Positions 15,436 to 31,100 of a stretch of DNA of 64,000 nucleotides are shown one piece after another. The notes beneath the pieces were generated by a model. It was not told the origin of the DNA. It ran no database searches and saw only the letters and a list, made by a program, of their open reading frames with translations. Within the stretch, counting starts at the first letter, position 1. Each line of letters starts with the position of its first letter. This DNA is from Methylobacterium terrae (GTDB taxonomy: Bacteria > Pseudomonadota > Alphaproteobacteria > Rhizobiales > Beijerinckiaceae). The position numbers and the translations under genes were made by a program. Where the stretch lies: assembly GCF_003173755.1 (NCBI RefSeq), contig NZ_CP029553.1, forward strand, positions 87,001 through 151,000, given 5' to 3'.

Positions 15436-17640
15436 ATGCTGAACCACAGGATCAAGACGCGCGACAGCGCCGTGACCTCCCGCCGCGCCTTCCTGCGCGG
15501 CACGGCCGCCGCCGGCGGCGCCCTGGTGATCGGGCTCACCCTCGACCCGAAGGGCGCGCGGGCCGCGGGCGGTCCCGACCTGTCGAAGGCACCGGCGAAG
15601 CCGAACGCCTTCGTGCGCATCGCCGCCGACGACACCGTGACGGTGGTGATCAAGCACCTCGACATGGGCCAGGGCAACACGACCGGGCTCGCCACCATCG
15701 TGGCGGAAGAGCTCGACGCCGACTGGGCGCAGATGCGCGCGGTCTTCGCGCCCGCCGATGCCAGCCTCTACAACAACCTCGCCTTCGGGCCGATCCAGGG
15801 CACCGGCGGCTCGACCGCGGTGGCGAATTCCTGGATCCAGCTGCGCAAGGCGGGAGCCGCCGCCCGGGCGATGCTGGTCGCCGCCGCGGCCCAGGACTGG
15901 AAGGTGCCGGCGGGCGAGATCACGGTCGAGAAGGGCGTTCTGCGCCACGCCAGCGGCAAGGAGGCTCGCTTCGGCGCGCTGGCGGCCAAGGCGGCGACGC
16001 AGGCCGTTCCGGAGAACCCGACCCTCAAGGACCCGTCGGCCTTCCGGCTGATCGGCACCAGGGTGCCGCGGCTCGACTCGACGTCGAAGACCGACGGCAG
16101 CGCGCAATACGCCCTCGACGTGCGCCGGCCGGGCCAGCTCACGGCGCTCGTCGCCCGCGCGCCCCGCTTCGGCGCGACGCTGAAGAGCGTCGACGACAAG
16201 GCCGCCAAGGCGGTGCCGGGCGTGGTCCAGGTCGTGCGCGTCCCGAGCGGCGTCGCGGTGGTGGCGCGTGACACCTGGTCGGCGATGAAGGGCCGCGAGG
16301 CCCTGGCGCTGACCTGGGACGATGCCGGGGCCGAGCGCCAGTCGACCGAGTCGCAAGCTGCCGCCTACAAGGCGATGGCCGACAAGCCCGGCCTCGTCGC
16401 CTCGAAGAGCGGCGATGCGGCGAGCGCCATCAAGGGCGCCGCCAAGGTGCTGGAGGCGGAGTTCAACTTCCCCTACCTGGCGCATGCGCCGATGGAGCCG
16501 CTCAACGCCACGATCGAGCGGGCGGCCGACGGCTCGTACGACATCTATGCCGGCTCGCAGTTCCAGACCATCGAGCAGGCGGTCGCCGCCGGGATCCTCG
16601 GCACCACCGCCGACAAGGTCCGCATCACCACCCTGTGGGCCGGCGGCTCGTTCGGCCGGCGCGCGACGGCCTCGGCCGACTACATCGCGGAGGCCGCCGC
16701 GATCCTGAAGGCCACCGGCGAGAAGGCCCCGATCCACCTCGTCTGGACCCGGGAGGACGACATCACCGGCGGCTATTACCGCCCGGCCGCCTATCACCGC
16801 ATCCGCGCCGGCCTCGACGCCAAGGGGGCGATCACGGGGTGGGAGCACCGCGTCGTCGGCAAGTCGATCATCATCGGCACGCCCCTCGAGGCGATGATGG
16901 TGAAGGACGGCGTCGACGCCACGACCGTCGAGGGCGCGTCCGACACGCCCTACGCCCTGCCGGCCTACCGGTTCGAGGTCCACAACGCCCGCGAGGGCGT
17001 GCCGGTGCTGTGGTGGCGCTCGGTCGGGCACTCGCACACCGCGCAGGCGATGGAGGTGTTCATCGATGAACTGGCGCACGCGGCCGGCCAGGACCCGGTG
17101 GCCTACCGCCTCGGCCTGCTGAAGCAGGCGCCGCGCCTCTCCGCCGCGCTGACGCTCGCCGCCGAGAAGGCGGGCTGGAGCGCCCGCGAGACGAAGCCCG
17201 GTCGCGGCTACGGGGTCGCCGCGCACGAGTCTTTCGGCTCCTACGTGGCGATGGTGGCCGACGTGACGACCGAGGCCGGCAAGGTGAAGGTCAACCGCAT
17301 CGTCGCGGCGGTCGATGTCGGCGTGGCGGTCAACCCGGACATCATCCGGGCCCAGGTCGAGGGTGCGGTCGGCTTCGCCCTCTCGGCGGTCCTGCGCAAC
17401 CGCATCACCTTCAAGGACGGCGAGGTGCAGGAGAAGAACTTCGACACCTACGAGCCGACCCGGATGAGCGAGATGCCGAAGGTCGAGGTCCACATCGTGC
17501 CGTCGGCCGCCGCGCCCACCGGCATCGGCGAGCCCGGCGTGCCGGTGCTGGGCCCCGCGATCTCGAACGCGGTCTTCGCCGCCACCGGCCAGCGCCTGCG
17601 CTCGCTGCCCCTCGACCTGAGCTCGCTCCGCGGCGTGTGA
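15436..17640 (+). CDS. Molybdopterin-binding large subunit of a molybdenum hydroxylase (IorB-like, Tat signal)
   Basis: This 734-residue xanthine-dehydrogenase-family catalytic subunit is expected to hydroxylate an N-heterocycle or aldehyde using molybdopterin cytosine dinucleotide. The N-terminus has a twin-arginine signal (SRRAFLRGTAAAGGALVIG), implying export to the periplasm with the small subunit carried along. Conserved segments include GQGNTTGLATIVAEEL near 75-90, the GGSFGRRA substrate/cofactor loop near 400, WWRSVGHS near 520 and the catalytic-glutamate motif GIGEPGVPVLGPAISNA near 695-711. The substrate is unknown. Length and architecture match IorB rather than CoxL or XdhB. Confidence 0.92.
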   Translation: MLNHRIKTRDSAVTSRRAFLRGTAAAGGALVIGLTLDPKGARAAGGPDLSKAPAKPNAFVRIAADDTVTVVIKHLDMGQGNTTGLATIVAEELDADWAQMRAVFAPADASLYNNLAFGPIQGTGGSTAVANSWIQLRKAGAAARAMLVAAAAQDWKVPAGEITVEKGVLRHASGKEARFGALAAKAATQAVPENPTLKDPSAFRLIGTRVPRLDSTSKTDGSAQYALDVRRPGQLTALVARAPRFGATLKSVDDKAAKAVPGVVQVVRVPSGVAVVARDTWSAMKGREALALTWDDAGAERQSTESQAAAYKAMADKPGLVASKSGDAASAIKGAAKVLEAEFNFPYLAHAPMEPLNATIERAADGSYDIYAGSQFQTIEQAVAAGILGTTADKVRITTLWAGGSFGRRATASADYIAEAAAILKATGEKAPIHLVWTREDDITGGYYRPAAYHRIRAGLDAKGAITGWEHRVVGKSIIIGTPLEAMMVKDGVDATTVEGASDTPYALPAYRFEVHNAREGVPVLWWRSVGHSHTAQAMEVFIDELAHAAGQDPVAYRLGLLKQAPRLSAALTLAAEKAGWSARETKPGRGYGVAAHESFGSYVAMVADVTTEAGKVKVNRIVAAVDVGVAVNPDIIRAQVEGAVGFALSAVLRNRITFKDGEVQEKNFDTYEPTRMSEMPKVEVHIVPSAAAPTGIGEPGVPVLGPAISNAVFAATGQRLRSLPLDLSSLRGV

Positions 17641-17671
17641 TCGCGCACCACACGCTTAACCTCCGCCCTAT

Positions 17672-18370
17672 ATGAGGGGCATGACTTCCAGTTTTGGACC
17701 CGAGACGACTTCAGGGTGTGGCGAGAGCCGCACCCTTTTTTCATCCGCGAAGCCGGATTTCACCGAGACCGCCGAGCGCGTGCGCGCCTGCCGGCTCTGC
17801 CGCGAGGCGCCCCGCCACGGACCTCCCCTGCCCGTCGAGCCGCGGCCGATCGTCCAGGGCACGTCGCGCGCCCGGATCTGCATCGCCAGCCAGGCCCCGG
17901 GCAATCGGGCGTTCCAGAGCGGGGTGCCGTTCCAGGATCCCTCCGGCAAGCGCCTGCGCGAGTGGCTCGGTCTCGACGAGCCGGCCTTCTACGATCCCGA
18001 CCTGGTGGCGATCGTGCCGATGGGCGCCTGCTTCCCCGGCCACGACACGAAGGGCGGCGACCTGCCGCCGCGGCGCGAATGCGCCGAGACCTGGCGCGCC
18101 CCGCTGCTGGCCGGGCTGCCGGACCTCGAACTGATCCTGCTGATCGGTCAGTACGCGCAGGCCTGGCAGCTCGGCCGCCAGCCCGGCGGCCTCACCGGGA
18201 CGGTGGCGCGCTGGCGCGAGATCTTTTCTCAAGGTCAGCGCCCCCGCCTGCTGCCGCTGCCGCACCCGTCCTGGCGCAACACGCCGTGGCTGCGGAAGCA
18301 TCCGTGGTTCGAAGCCGAGCTCTTGCCGGTCCTGCGGGGGGAGGTGGCGCGGCTGGCCGGACGGACTTGA
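17672..18370 (+). CDS. Uracil-DNA glycosylase superfamily protein, non-canonical
   Basis: This 232-residue protein belongs to the family-4-like UDG superfamily but not to a standard active class. An N-terminal CRLC pair lies near 42-45. Motif 1 reads ASQAPGNRAFQSGVPFQDPSGKRLREWLG where family 4/5 enzymes have GEAPG/GEGPG. A central hydrophobic strand (LILLIGQYAQ) and motif 2 HPSWRN near 208 are present. A full four-cysteine cluster cannot be confirmed from the N-terminus, so iron-sulfur binding is doubtful. Activity on uracil is therefore uncertain. The start is ambiguous: ATG at 17672 is used, another in-frame ATG lies 9 bases later, and neither has a strong ribosome site. Confidence 0.75.
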   Translation: MRGMTSSFGPETTSGCGESRTLFSSAKPDFTETAERVRACRLCREAPRHGPPLPVEPRPIVQGTSRARICIASQAPGNRAFQSGVPFQDPSGKRLREWLGLDEPAFYDPDLVAIVPMGACFPGHDTKGGDLPPRRECAETWRAPLLAGLPDLELILLIGQYAQAWQLGRQPGGLTGTVARWREIFSQGQRPRLLPLPHPSWRNTPWLRKHPWFEAELLPVLRGEVARLAGRT

Positions 18371-18430
18371 TTCCGGGGCGCAGTCCCGTGAAGGGGGTGC
18401 GGACGACATTTCTTTCGTGACGGAGGTCCC

Positions 18431-19141
18431 GTGCCCGAGCCCATCAGCCCCCGCGACCGCCTGATCGTCGCCCTCGACATGGCGACCACCGACGAGGCCG
18501 AGCGTCTGATCGAGCGGATCGGCGACGCCGCGAGCTTCTACAAGATCGGTTATCGCCTCGGTTACGCGGGCGGCCTCGGCCTCGCCGAGCGGCTGGTCCG
18601 GGGCGGCCGCAAGGTCTTCCTCGACCTCAAGCTCCACGACATCGGCAACACCGTCGAGGAGGGCGTGCAGTCGCTCGCCGGCATCGGCGCCACCTTCCTC
18701 ACGGTGCACGCCTATCCCCAGACCATGCGGGCGGCGGCGAGCGGGCGCGACAAGGCGGGAAGCGGCCTGAAGATCCTCGGCGTCACGGTACTGACCTCCT
18801 ACGACGATGCGGACGCCCGCGAGGCCGGCTACGCGCTGTCGGTCGCCGATCTCGTCGCGGTGCGGGCCGCCGCCGCCAAGGCGATCGGCATCGACGGGAT
18901 CGTCTGCTCGGCGGCCGAGGCCGCGCAGGTGCGGGCGGTGATCGGGCCCGACCGGCTGATCGTCACCCCGGGCATCCGCCCGGCGGGCGCCGAGATCGGC
19001 GACCAGAAGCGGGTCGTGACCCCGGCCGAGGCGATGCGCGCCGGCGTCGACCACGTCGTGGTCGGCCGGCCCATCACCGGCGCCGGCGACCCGCGCGACG
19101 TCGCCCGCCGCATCGTCGACGAGATGGCGGCGGCGCTCTAG
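18431..19141 (+). CDS. pyrF: Orotidine-5'-phosphate decarboxylase
   Basis: PyrF decarboxylates OMP to UMP, the last step of de novo pyrimidine synthesis. The 236-residue TIM-barrel protein has the catalytic Asp-Lys-Asp signature [10 protein letters not shown] at 65-74 (D65, K67, D70), VALD near 13-16 and the phosphate-binding end VTPGIRPAG plus VVGRPITGA. The start is a GTG at 18431 with ACGGAGG about 6 bases upstream. A DUF1330 gene follows 29 bases after the stop. Confidence 0.97.
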   Translation: MPEPISPRDRLIVALDMATTDEAERLIERIGDAASFYKIGYRLGYAGGLGLAERLVRGGRKVFLDLKLHDIGNTVEEGVQSLAGIGATFLTVHAYPQTMRAAASGRDKAGSGLKILGVTVLTSYDDADAREAGYALSVADLVAVRAAAAKAIGIDGIVCSAAEAAQVRAVIGPDRLIVTPGIRPAGAEIGDQKRVVTPAEAMRAGVDHVVVGRPITGAGDPRDVARRIVDEMAAAL

Positions 19142-19170
19142 AACTCACGCGACACCAAGGGAGGAGCCAC

Positions 19171-19482
19171 ATGGCGAAGGGTTACTGGGTCGGCCGCGTC
19201 GACGTCTCGAACGCGGAGGCCTACAAGAACTACGTCGCGGCGAACGGCGCCGCCTTCGCCAAGTTCGGCGGGCGCTTCCTGGTGCGCGGGGGAAGCTTCG
19301 AGGCGGTCAGCGGATCGAGCCGCGCCCGCAACGTGGTGATCGAGTTCCCGAGCTACGACCAGGCGCTTGCCTGCTGGAACTCGCCCGAGTACCAGGCCGC
19401 CCGCGCCAAGCAGGAGGGCGGCGCCGAGATCGACCTCATCGTGATCGAGGGCTACGACGGGCCGCAGCCCGGCGCGGCGTGA
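19171..19482 (+). CDS. DUF1330 domain protein
   Basis: This 103-residue protein is of the DUF1330 family, with a dimeric alpha/beta-barrel (ferredoxin-like) fold and unknown biochemical role. Family features visible are YWVGRVDVSNAEAYKNYV at the start, FLVRGGSFEAVSG in the middle, and the VVIEFPSYDQALACWNSPEYQ segment. A strong ribosome site (GGGAGGAG) precedes the ATG at 19171. It follows pyrF closely and may be co-transcribed. Confidence 0.9.
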   Translation: MAKGYWVGRVDVSNAEAYKNYVAANGAAFAKFGGRFLVRGGSFEAVSGSSRARNVVIEFPSYDQALACWNSPEYQAARAKQEGGAEIDLIVIEGYDGPQPGAA

Positions 19483-19504
19483 ACGGCGGCTCCCGGAGCG
19501 GCGG

Positions 19505-19591
19505 ATGATCGATCCCGAAAGCCGGACCACCCCGAACGGCGACGCGGGAGCGATCGCGTTCGGCGTGGCGACCGCCGAGACCGGGCGCTGA
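19505..19591 (+). CDS. Possible 28-residue small protein
   Basis: A short frame starts with ATG at 19505, 5 bases after GGAG (19496-19499), and ends in TGA at 19591. It lies between the DUF1330 gene and the small membrane protein with no overlap, so the three could be one transcript. The product (MIDPESRTTPNGDAG then a hydrophobic AIAFGVATAETGR) resembles nothing I know. It may be chance. Confidence 0.2.
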   Translation: MIDPESRTTPNGDAGAIAFGVATAETGR

Positions 19592-19598
19592 GGGGGCG

Positions 19599-19802
19599 AT
19601 GGCGATGGACGGATCATCCGCACGCGGCTGGCGCAGGGCCGTGCGCCTCGCCCTCACCGTCGTGCCGCCGCTGATCGGGGTGGTGCTGATCGCCCAGGCG
19701 GTGGTGGCGTCGATCGGCGGCGACATCCGCCGCTGGCAGTTCGCCCTCGGGGCGGTCTGCCTGTGCCTGACCGTCGCCGGGAAGCTGGTGCCGGAGGAAT
19801 GA
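19599..19802 (+). CDS. Small inner-membrane protein, unknown function
   Basis: This 67-residue protein has a basic N-terminus followed by two hydrophobic segments (about 18-37, LALTVVPPLIGVVLIAQAVV, and about 47-62, FALGAVCLCLTVAGKL). It therefore probably forms a membrane hairpin. AGGGGG lies just upstream of the ATG. No family is recognised. The aminotransferase gene on the opposite strand ends 120 bases further on. Confidence 0.55.
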   Translation: MAMDGSSARGWRRAVRLALTVVPPLIGVVLIAQAVVASIGGDIRRWQFALGAVCLCLTVAGKLVPEE

Positions 19803-19922
19803 GGATCGGCGCGAGCAGAGACGCCGCGCCGATCCTCGTCCTCGATCATCATGGCGGCTCGGACCGGGCCGAGCCCCGGGATGAGTGTGGGGCAACCCCG
19901 GGAACGGCGGAGCCGGGCGCGC

Positions 19923-21131
19923 TCACACCTCCCTCAGCACTGGCACCATCCGGCGCATCGCCTCGGTGAGATCGGCGGTCGAGCGCGCGAAGCACAGCCT
20001 CAGGAATCCCTCGCCGCCGGCCCCGAAGGCCGAGCCGGGAGCGAGCCCGACATTCGCCTCGTCGACGATGCGCTTGGCGAGCCGCCGGTCGTCCGGCTCG
20101 GCCGGCACCCGCGGGAAGGCGTAGAAGGCGCCGGGCGGGGCCGGAAGCTCGACGCCGGGCAGGGCGCCGAGGGCCTCGGAGACGATGGCGCGGCCGGCCC
20201 GGGCCTGCGCGACCTGCTCGGCGATGAGCGCCTCGCCCTCGCGGATCGCCGTGACCGCGGCGTGCTGCAGGAAGGTGGCGACGCCCGACGTGCCGTAGAG
20301 CACGAGCCCGTCGACCAGCCGGCCGATCGCCGCCGGTCCTTCGAGCCACCCGACCCGCCAGCCGGTCATCGCCCAGTTCTTGGAGAAGGTCTGGACGAAC
20401 AGCACCCGGTCGCGGTCCTCGGGCTGCCAGACGTCGCGGATCGAGGGCGCGCGGCCCATGGCCTCGTGGGCGGGGTCGAAGCAGAACCGGCCGTAGATCT
20501 CGTCGGCGACGATCCACAGGTCGTGGCGTCGCGCGATTTCCAGCACGGCCGCGAGGTCGGCCCGGGTCGCGACCCAGCCGGTCGGGTTGGCCGGGGTGTT
20601 GAGCACGATCGCCCGGGTGCGGGGGGTGATCGCAGCGGCGATCCGGGCGATGTCGAGGCTCCAGCCGCCGCCTGCGTCGAACTGCATCGGCACCGGAACG
20701 GGCCGGGCGCCCTGCATCGCCACCGCGCCGAAGAAGTTCGACCAGGTCGGGGTCGGCAGCACCACCTCGTTGCCGGGCTCGGCGGCGATGCGGATCGCGG
20801 TGTGGAAGGCGTGCATGCCGCCCACCGTCACGAAGAACCGCTCGGGGCCGACGGGATCGCCGTAGAGGCGCGAGACGTACTCGGCCAGGGCCTCGCGCAA
20901 GGCGGGGATGCCGAGCATCCGGGTGTAGAAGGTGGCGCCGTCGCGAAGCGCGCGCTGCGCCGCCTCGCAGATGAAGCCCGGCGTCGGCCGGTCGCCCTCG
21001 CCGACCCAGAGCGGGATCAGGCCGGGCCGGTCGACGCCGTAGGCCACGAGTTCGCCGATGCCGCTCGGCAGCACCCCGGCCGCCTCGCGGCTCACCGGCG
21101 GCATCGTGTCGGGCAGGGGCGTGACGGACAT
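19923..21131 (-). CDS. Pyridoxal-phosphate-dependent aminotransferase (class I/II)
   Basis: This 402-residue fold-type I aminotransferase resembles aspartate/aromatic aminotransferases. Visible features are the ANPTG asparagine (181-185), ADEIYGRF (209-216), the PLP Schiff-base lysine in FSKNWAMTGWRVG (Lys251) and the C-terminal substrate-carboxylate arginine in FLRLCFA near 380. The substrate cannot be read from sequence. The ATG at 21131 is preferred to a TTG at 21173. The gene lies upstream of nothing obvious in the same pathway; the FkbM gene on the same strand ends 78 bases away. Confidence 0.92.
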   Translation of the reverse strand: MSVTPLPDTMPPVSREAAGVLPSGIGELVAYGVDRPGLIPLWVGEGDRPTPGFICEAAQRALRDGATFYTRMLGIPALREALAEYVSRLYGDPVGPERFFVTVGGMHAFHTAIRIAAEPGNEVVLPTPTWSNFFGAVAMQGARPVPVPMQFDAGGGWSLDIARIAAAITPRTRAIVLNTPANPTGWVATRADLAAVLEIARRHDLWIVADEIYGRFCFDPAHEAMGRAPSIRDVWQPEDRDRVLFVQTFSKNWAMTGWRVGWLEGPAAIGRLVDGLVLYGTSGVATFLQHAAVTAIREGEALIAEQVAQARAGRAIVSEALGALPGVELPAPPGAFYAFPRVPAEPDDRRLAKRIVDEANVGLAPGSAFGAGGEGFLRLCFARSTADLTEAMRRMVPVLREV

Positions 21132-21209
21132 GCGGGTCTCACCGATCGTGACGGGGAGACCCAGGGATGACAAGCGGAACGCCCCGGCGCAAGCCGGAGC
21201 GCCAGCACA

Positions 21210-22028
21210 TCAGATCCGCGTCGCGATGAAGAACCAGCGGGTGCCTTCGAGCGAACCGGTCTCGCTCAAGGGGATGAACGGCCCCTCGTCCGAGCGGCAG
21301 AAGTGGCGCTTGAACCGGTCGGCCGGGAAGTAGCCGAGAAGCCGGTCGACCGAGCCGCCGAATTTTTCCAGGCCCGCCCCGCCATGGACCTCGACGAACC
21401 AGTTCGGGATCCGCCCGAACGACGCGCCCGCACCGTCCAGCACCGCACATTCAAAGCCCTCGACGTCGACGTAGACGATGTCGGGCGTGCCGAACTCGCG
21501 GGCGAGGCTGTCGATCGAGCGGGACTTCACCTGCACCTTGCCGTGGGTGCCGGCGCCGCCGTCGACCTGGCCGTTCAGGCTCTCGTTGAATTCGAGCATC
21601 CCGTCCTCGCTCGCCGCCGCGGCGTGCAGGATCGTCAGGTTGCGCTTATCGTTGAGGGCGACGTTCTCGGCGGCGACCCGGGCGTTGTGCGGGTTGGCCT
21701 CCAGGGCGACGACCCGGCCCGTGGGACCGACATGGGTGGCGAGCTGAAGCGCCACGACCGCCTGATGCGCGCCGAGATCGAACACGGTCGCGCCGTCATT
21801 GAGCGCGCCGCTCTCCCTGAAGAACGTGATCTCGGCGAGGGTGCCGGAATCGTGGTCGTACCACTCCTCGCCGACCGGATCGCACAGGCTGACCTTCAGC
21901 TCGATCCCGCCGAAGCGGTGCGTCGCCACCCGCCGCTCGAAGATCTTCAGCGAGCGCTCCAACTTGGCCCGCCGTGCCATGGACTGCATCCATGGCGGCA
22001 TCAACTGCTTGGATAACGCCGTCAACAT
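21210..22028 (-). CDS. FkbM family methyltransferase
   Basis: This 272-residue S-adenosylmethionine-dependent methyltransferase of the FkbM type generally methylates sugar or polyketide hydroxyls. It shows the SAM-binding motif VFDLGAHQAVVALQLA, the acidic strand VVALEANPHNARVAAENV, and the FkbM hallmark DIVYVDVEGFECAVLDGA. The ATG at 22028 was used; a GTG at 22100 would extend it by 24 residues. It is not linked to an obvious polysaccharide cluster here, apart from the glucan operon next door on the same strand, from which a hairpin separates it. Confidence 0.85.
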   Translation of the reverse strand: MLTALSKQLMPPWMQSMARRAKLERSLKIFERRVATHRFGGIELKVSLCDPVGEEWYDHDSGTLAEITFFRESGALNDGATVFDLGAHQAVVALQLATHVGPTGRVVALEANPHNARVAAENVALNDKRNLTILHAAAASEDGMLEFNESLNGQVDGGAGTHGKVQVKSRSIDSLAREFGTPDIVYVDVEGFECAVLDGAGASFGRIPNWFVEVHGGAGLEKFGGSVDRLLGYFPADRFKRHFCRSDEGPFIPLSETGSLEGTRWFFIATRI

Positions 22029-22200
22029 GGAATGAACGCCCTTCGTCTCGATCACCCCAAGTCCATAGCAGGCCGAGGGTGGGGGCCGAAGCGGCTTCAC
22101 GTTTCTCGGTTAAGCGGTTCTATGCCGGAGGGCGAAGACCGCACCTCTTCCGTCAGGACTTCGGTGATTGAACGACATGATCTGACCCGCAAATACAATG

Positions 22201-22245
22201 AAGCGCGGGATCCCCCTCCCGCTCGGATGAGGGGCTCCCGCGCTT
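22201..22245 (-). terminator. Terminator hairpin after glgB
   Basis: Fifteen-base arms (22201-22215 and 22231-22245, one mismatch) form a strong GC-rich stem with a 15-base loop just past the glgB stop. In minus-strand reading the stem is followed by the T-containing run CATTGTATTT, a weak but recognisable rho-independent tail. It separates the glucan operon from the FkbM gene. Confidence 0.65.
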
Positions 22246-22270
22246 CGTCGTCATGATTCGATGTCCTTCG

Positions 22271-24775
<2,505 letters not shown>

Positions 24776-24778
24776 GGG

Positions 24779-28042
<3,264 letters not shown>

Positions 28043-28191
28043 CGCGTCAAAGCCTCATTCGATCGGGTCGTGGCGCCGGGCTGATGGCCTTCGTGGCTGT
28101 CGCCATATTCGGGCTCAACGCGGGGCGCCGGGGAGAGTTCGGATTGCCTGCCGGCGCGGACGGTCGCCCGCCCGTGCCGATACGCAACCGG

Positions 28192-31100
28192 CTAGGCGGA
28201 GCCCTGCTGCCATGCGCCGCCGGGCGCGGCAAGGCGGTCGGGGCAGCGAAGCCGCCAGATCACGACGGAGCGCTCGGCCGGGTCGAGGGCGATGCGGTGG
28301 GTCTTGCCGCGCAGCTCGAACTTGTAGCCCTGGATCAGGTCCTCGACCTCGACCGCGCCGTCGTCGGGCAGCCCGAGTTGCCAGAGCGGCACCTCGTAGG
28401 TGCATTCCTGGCGGTTCCTCGGGTCGAGATTGACCATGCAGAACACCGCGTTGTCGCCGGACGGCGTCATCCGCAGGTAGGCGAGGATCTGCTCGTTCCA
28501 GGCCGGCGTGAAGACGACGTTGCGGAAATCCCAGAGGGCCGGGTTCTCGCGCCGGATGCGGTTCAGCGCGATGATGTGGTCGCGGATGTTGCCGGGCCGG
28601 TAATAATCCCAGGCCTTCAGCTCGTACTTCTCGGAATCGAGGTACTCCTCCTTGCCCGGCACCGGCGCGGCGTCGCACAGCTCGAAGCCGTTATAGATGC
28701 CGTAGACGCTCGACAGCGTCGCGGCGAGCGTCCCGCGGATGACGAAGCCCGGCCGGCCACTGGTCTGGAGGAAGACCGGGTTGATGTCCGGCGTGTTGGC
28801 GAAGAAGTTCGGGCGGTAATACTCACCCATCTCGCCAGCGAGTTCCGTCGAGTAGGAGGCCAGCTCCTCCTTGGTGTTGCGCCAGGTGAAGTAGGTGTAG
28901 CTCTGCTGGAAGCCGGCCTTGGCGAGCTTCTTCATCATCTTCGGCCGGGTGAAGGCCTCGGCGAGGAACAGCACGTCCGGGTAGCGGTCGTTGACGTCGC
29001 GGATCATCCATTCCCAGAACGGGATCGGCTTGGTGTGAGGGTTGTCGACCCGGAAGATCTTCACCCCGAGCTCGACCCAGCCGACGATGATGTCGCGCAG
29101 CTCGACCCAGAGCGACGGCACCGCGCCCTCGCGGTAGAAATCGACGTTGACGATGTCCTCGTACTTCTTCGGCGGGTTCTCGGCGAACTTGATCGTGCCG
29201 TCGGGCCGCCAGTCGAACCATTCCGGGTGCTGCTTGATCCACGGGTGGTCCGGCGAGCACTGGATCGCGAAGTCGAGCGCCACCTCCATGCCGTGGGCGT
29301 GGCTCGCCGCGACGAGGCGCCGGAAGTCGTCGAGGGATCCGAGGTCGGGATGCACCGCCTCGTGGCCGCCCTCCTCCGCGCCGACGGCGTAGACCGAGCC
29401 GACATCGCCCTCCTTCGCCTTCAGCGAGTTGTTCTTGCCCTTCCGGTTGGTGCGGCCGATCGGGTGGATCGGCGTGAAGTAGAGCACGTCGAAGCCGAGT
29501 TCGCGGATCTCGGGCAGACGGGCGATGACGTCGTCGAAGGTGCCGTGACGGTTCGGATCGCCCGACTGCGAGCGCGGGAAGATCTCGTACCAGGCCGAGA
29601 ACCGGGCGGCGAGCCGGTCGGCGAAGACCTCCAGCACGACGGGATAGCGCGAGAGGTTCGCCCGCTCCGAGTTGCGGTGGATCAGCGCCGTCTGCTCCAG
29701 AAGGCGGTGGAGCTGCGCGGCCGATCCGGCCTCGTCGGCTTCCAGGGCCGCCACCAGGGCGTTCAGCGCGGCGGCGTCGCTGCCCTCGGCGAGGGACGCC
29801 GCGCGCCGGACGAGGCCGACGCCCTCCTGCGTCTCGAGATGCACGGCGATCCCGGCCTTGCGCTTCTTCTCGAGGCCCCGCAACCAGGACGAGAAGTCGT
29901 CGCGCCACGCCTCGACCGTGTACTCGTAGCGGGCGTTGCGGGTGAGCGGGAAGTGGCCGTGCCAGCGGTCGTTGTCGACGAACAGCATCGGGTCGCGGCG
30001 CCACTCGGTCTCGCCGGCCAGCCGCGAGAGGACCGCGGCGTTGATGACGTCGTGACCGTCGGTGAAGATGTCGGCCTCGACGTGGACCTGGTCGCCGACG
30101 ACCCGCTTGATCGCCGAGCGGCCGCCGTCGATCTCGGGGCTCACCGCCTCGATGATCACCCGCCCCTCGCCGTTCGGGGTGGCGCGGCGCGGGCGCCGCA
30201 CGGCGGCGATGCGGCGGGCGGCGAGGATGCGCACTGCGCGGGGCTCCAGGCCGATCGATTGGTCGGCCCGGAACACCAGGGGCGCGGCCTCCGGCGTCAG
30301 ATCCTGGAACGGCCCGAACTCGCCGCCGGAGCCGGCGATCAGCGGCGCGGGATCGACGGCGACCGGCTTGTCCGTCGGGTTGTGCAGCACGATCACGGCG
30401 TTCTCGGCCGAGCCGGGATGGCCGGTGTCGATCCGGATCAGCGCGACGTAAGCGGCGTCCGGGGCCGAGAGGCGCCACTGCGCGCCCTCGACATTGGCCG
30501 CCGGCAGGTCGGCCCGCAGGCGGTTCACCGCCGCGACGAAGCCCGAGATGTCGATGCCGGTGTGGTGCTCGCGGCTCTCCGGCGTGGTCTCCACCACGTG
30601 GAGCGCCTTCGCGTAGCCCCACTCGTAGCCGATCGGCATCAGCACCCCGGCGGAGAAGAAGGCGGCGAGCGCGTAGCGGCTCTTGAGTTCCGCCGCCACC
30701 GCCCCGGGCCCGCCCTCCAGCGAGGCGGCGAGGCGCTGCATGTCGTGGTTCTCGGGGAAGGCGATTGAGGGCGCCAGGATGCGCAGGCGCTCGTACTGCT
30801 CGAGCGCCCAGGGCGCCTTCAGGTCCCACCAGGCGAAGGAGTTGAACAGGTAGTCGAACCCGGCCTCGGCCGTGGCGCGGGCCTCCTCGAAGGTGCAGCC
30901 CAGGGTCTCGGCGGCGAAGAGCGCGGCGTGGTCGCGCTCCTTGGCGGCCCCGATCAGGCTGCGCCACACGTCCGGCGGCACCTTGTAGGCGGCGTCGCAC
31001 CGGAAGCCGGCAACGCCGAGCCCCTGGAGCCGGGCGATGTAGCCGTTCCACAATTCGGTGAGGGCCGTGCGCGGGCCGGCCTCGACGTAGTCGAACTCGG

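Noticed and set aside
13050..15698. Minus-strand frame of about 880 codons spanning the histidine kinase and oxidoreductase region
   Set aside because: It overlaps genes with intact motifs in other frames and translates to Arg/Ala/Pro-rich sequence without domains.
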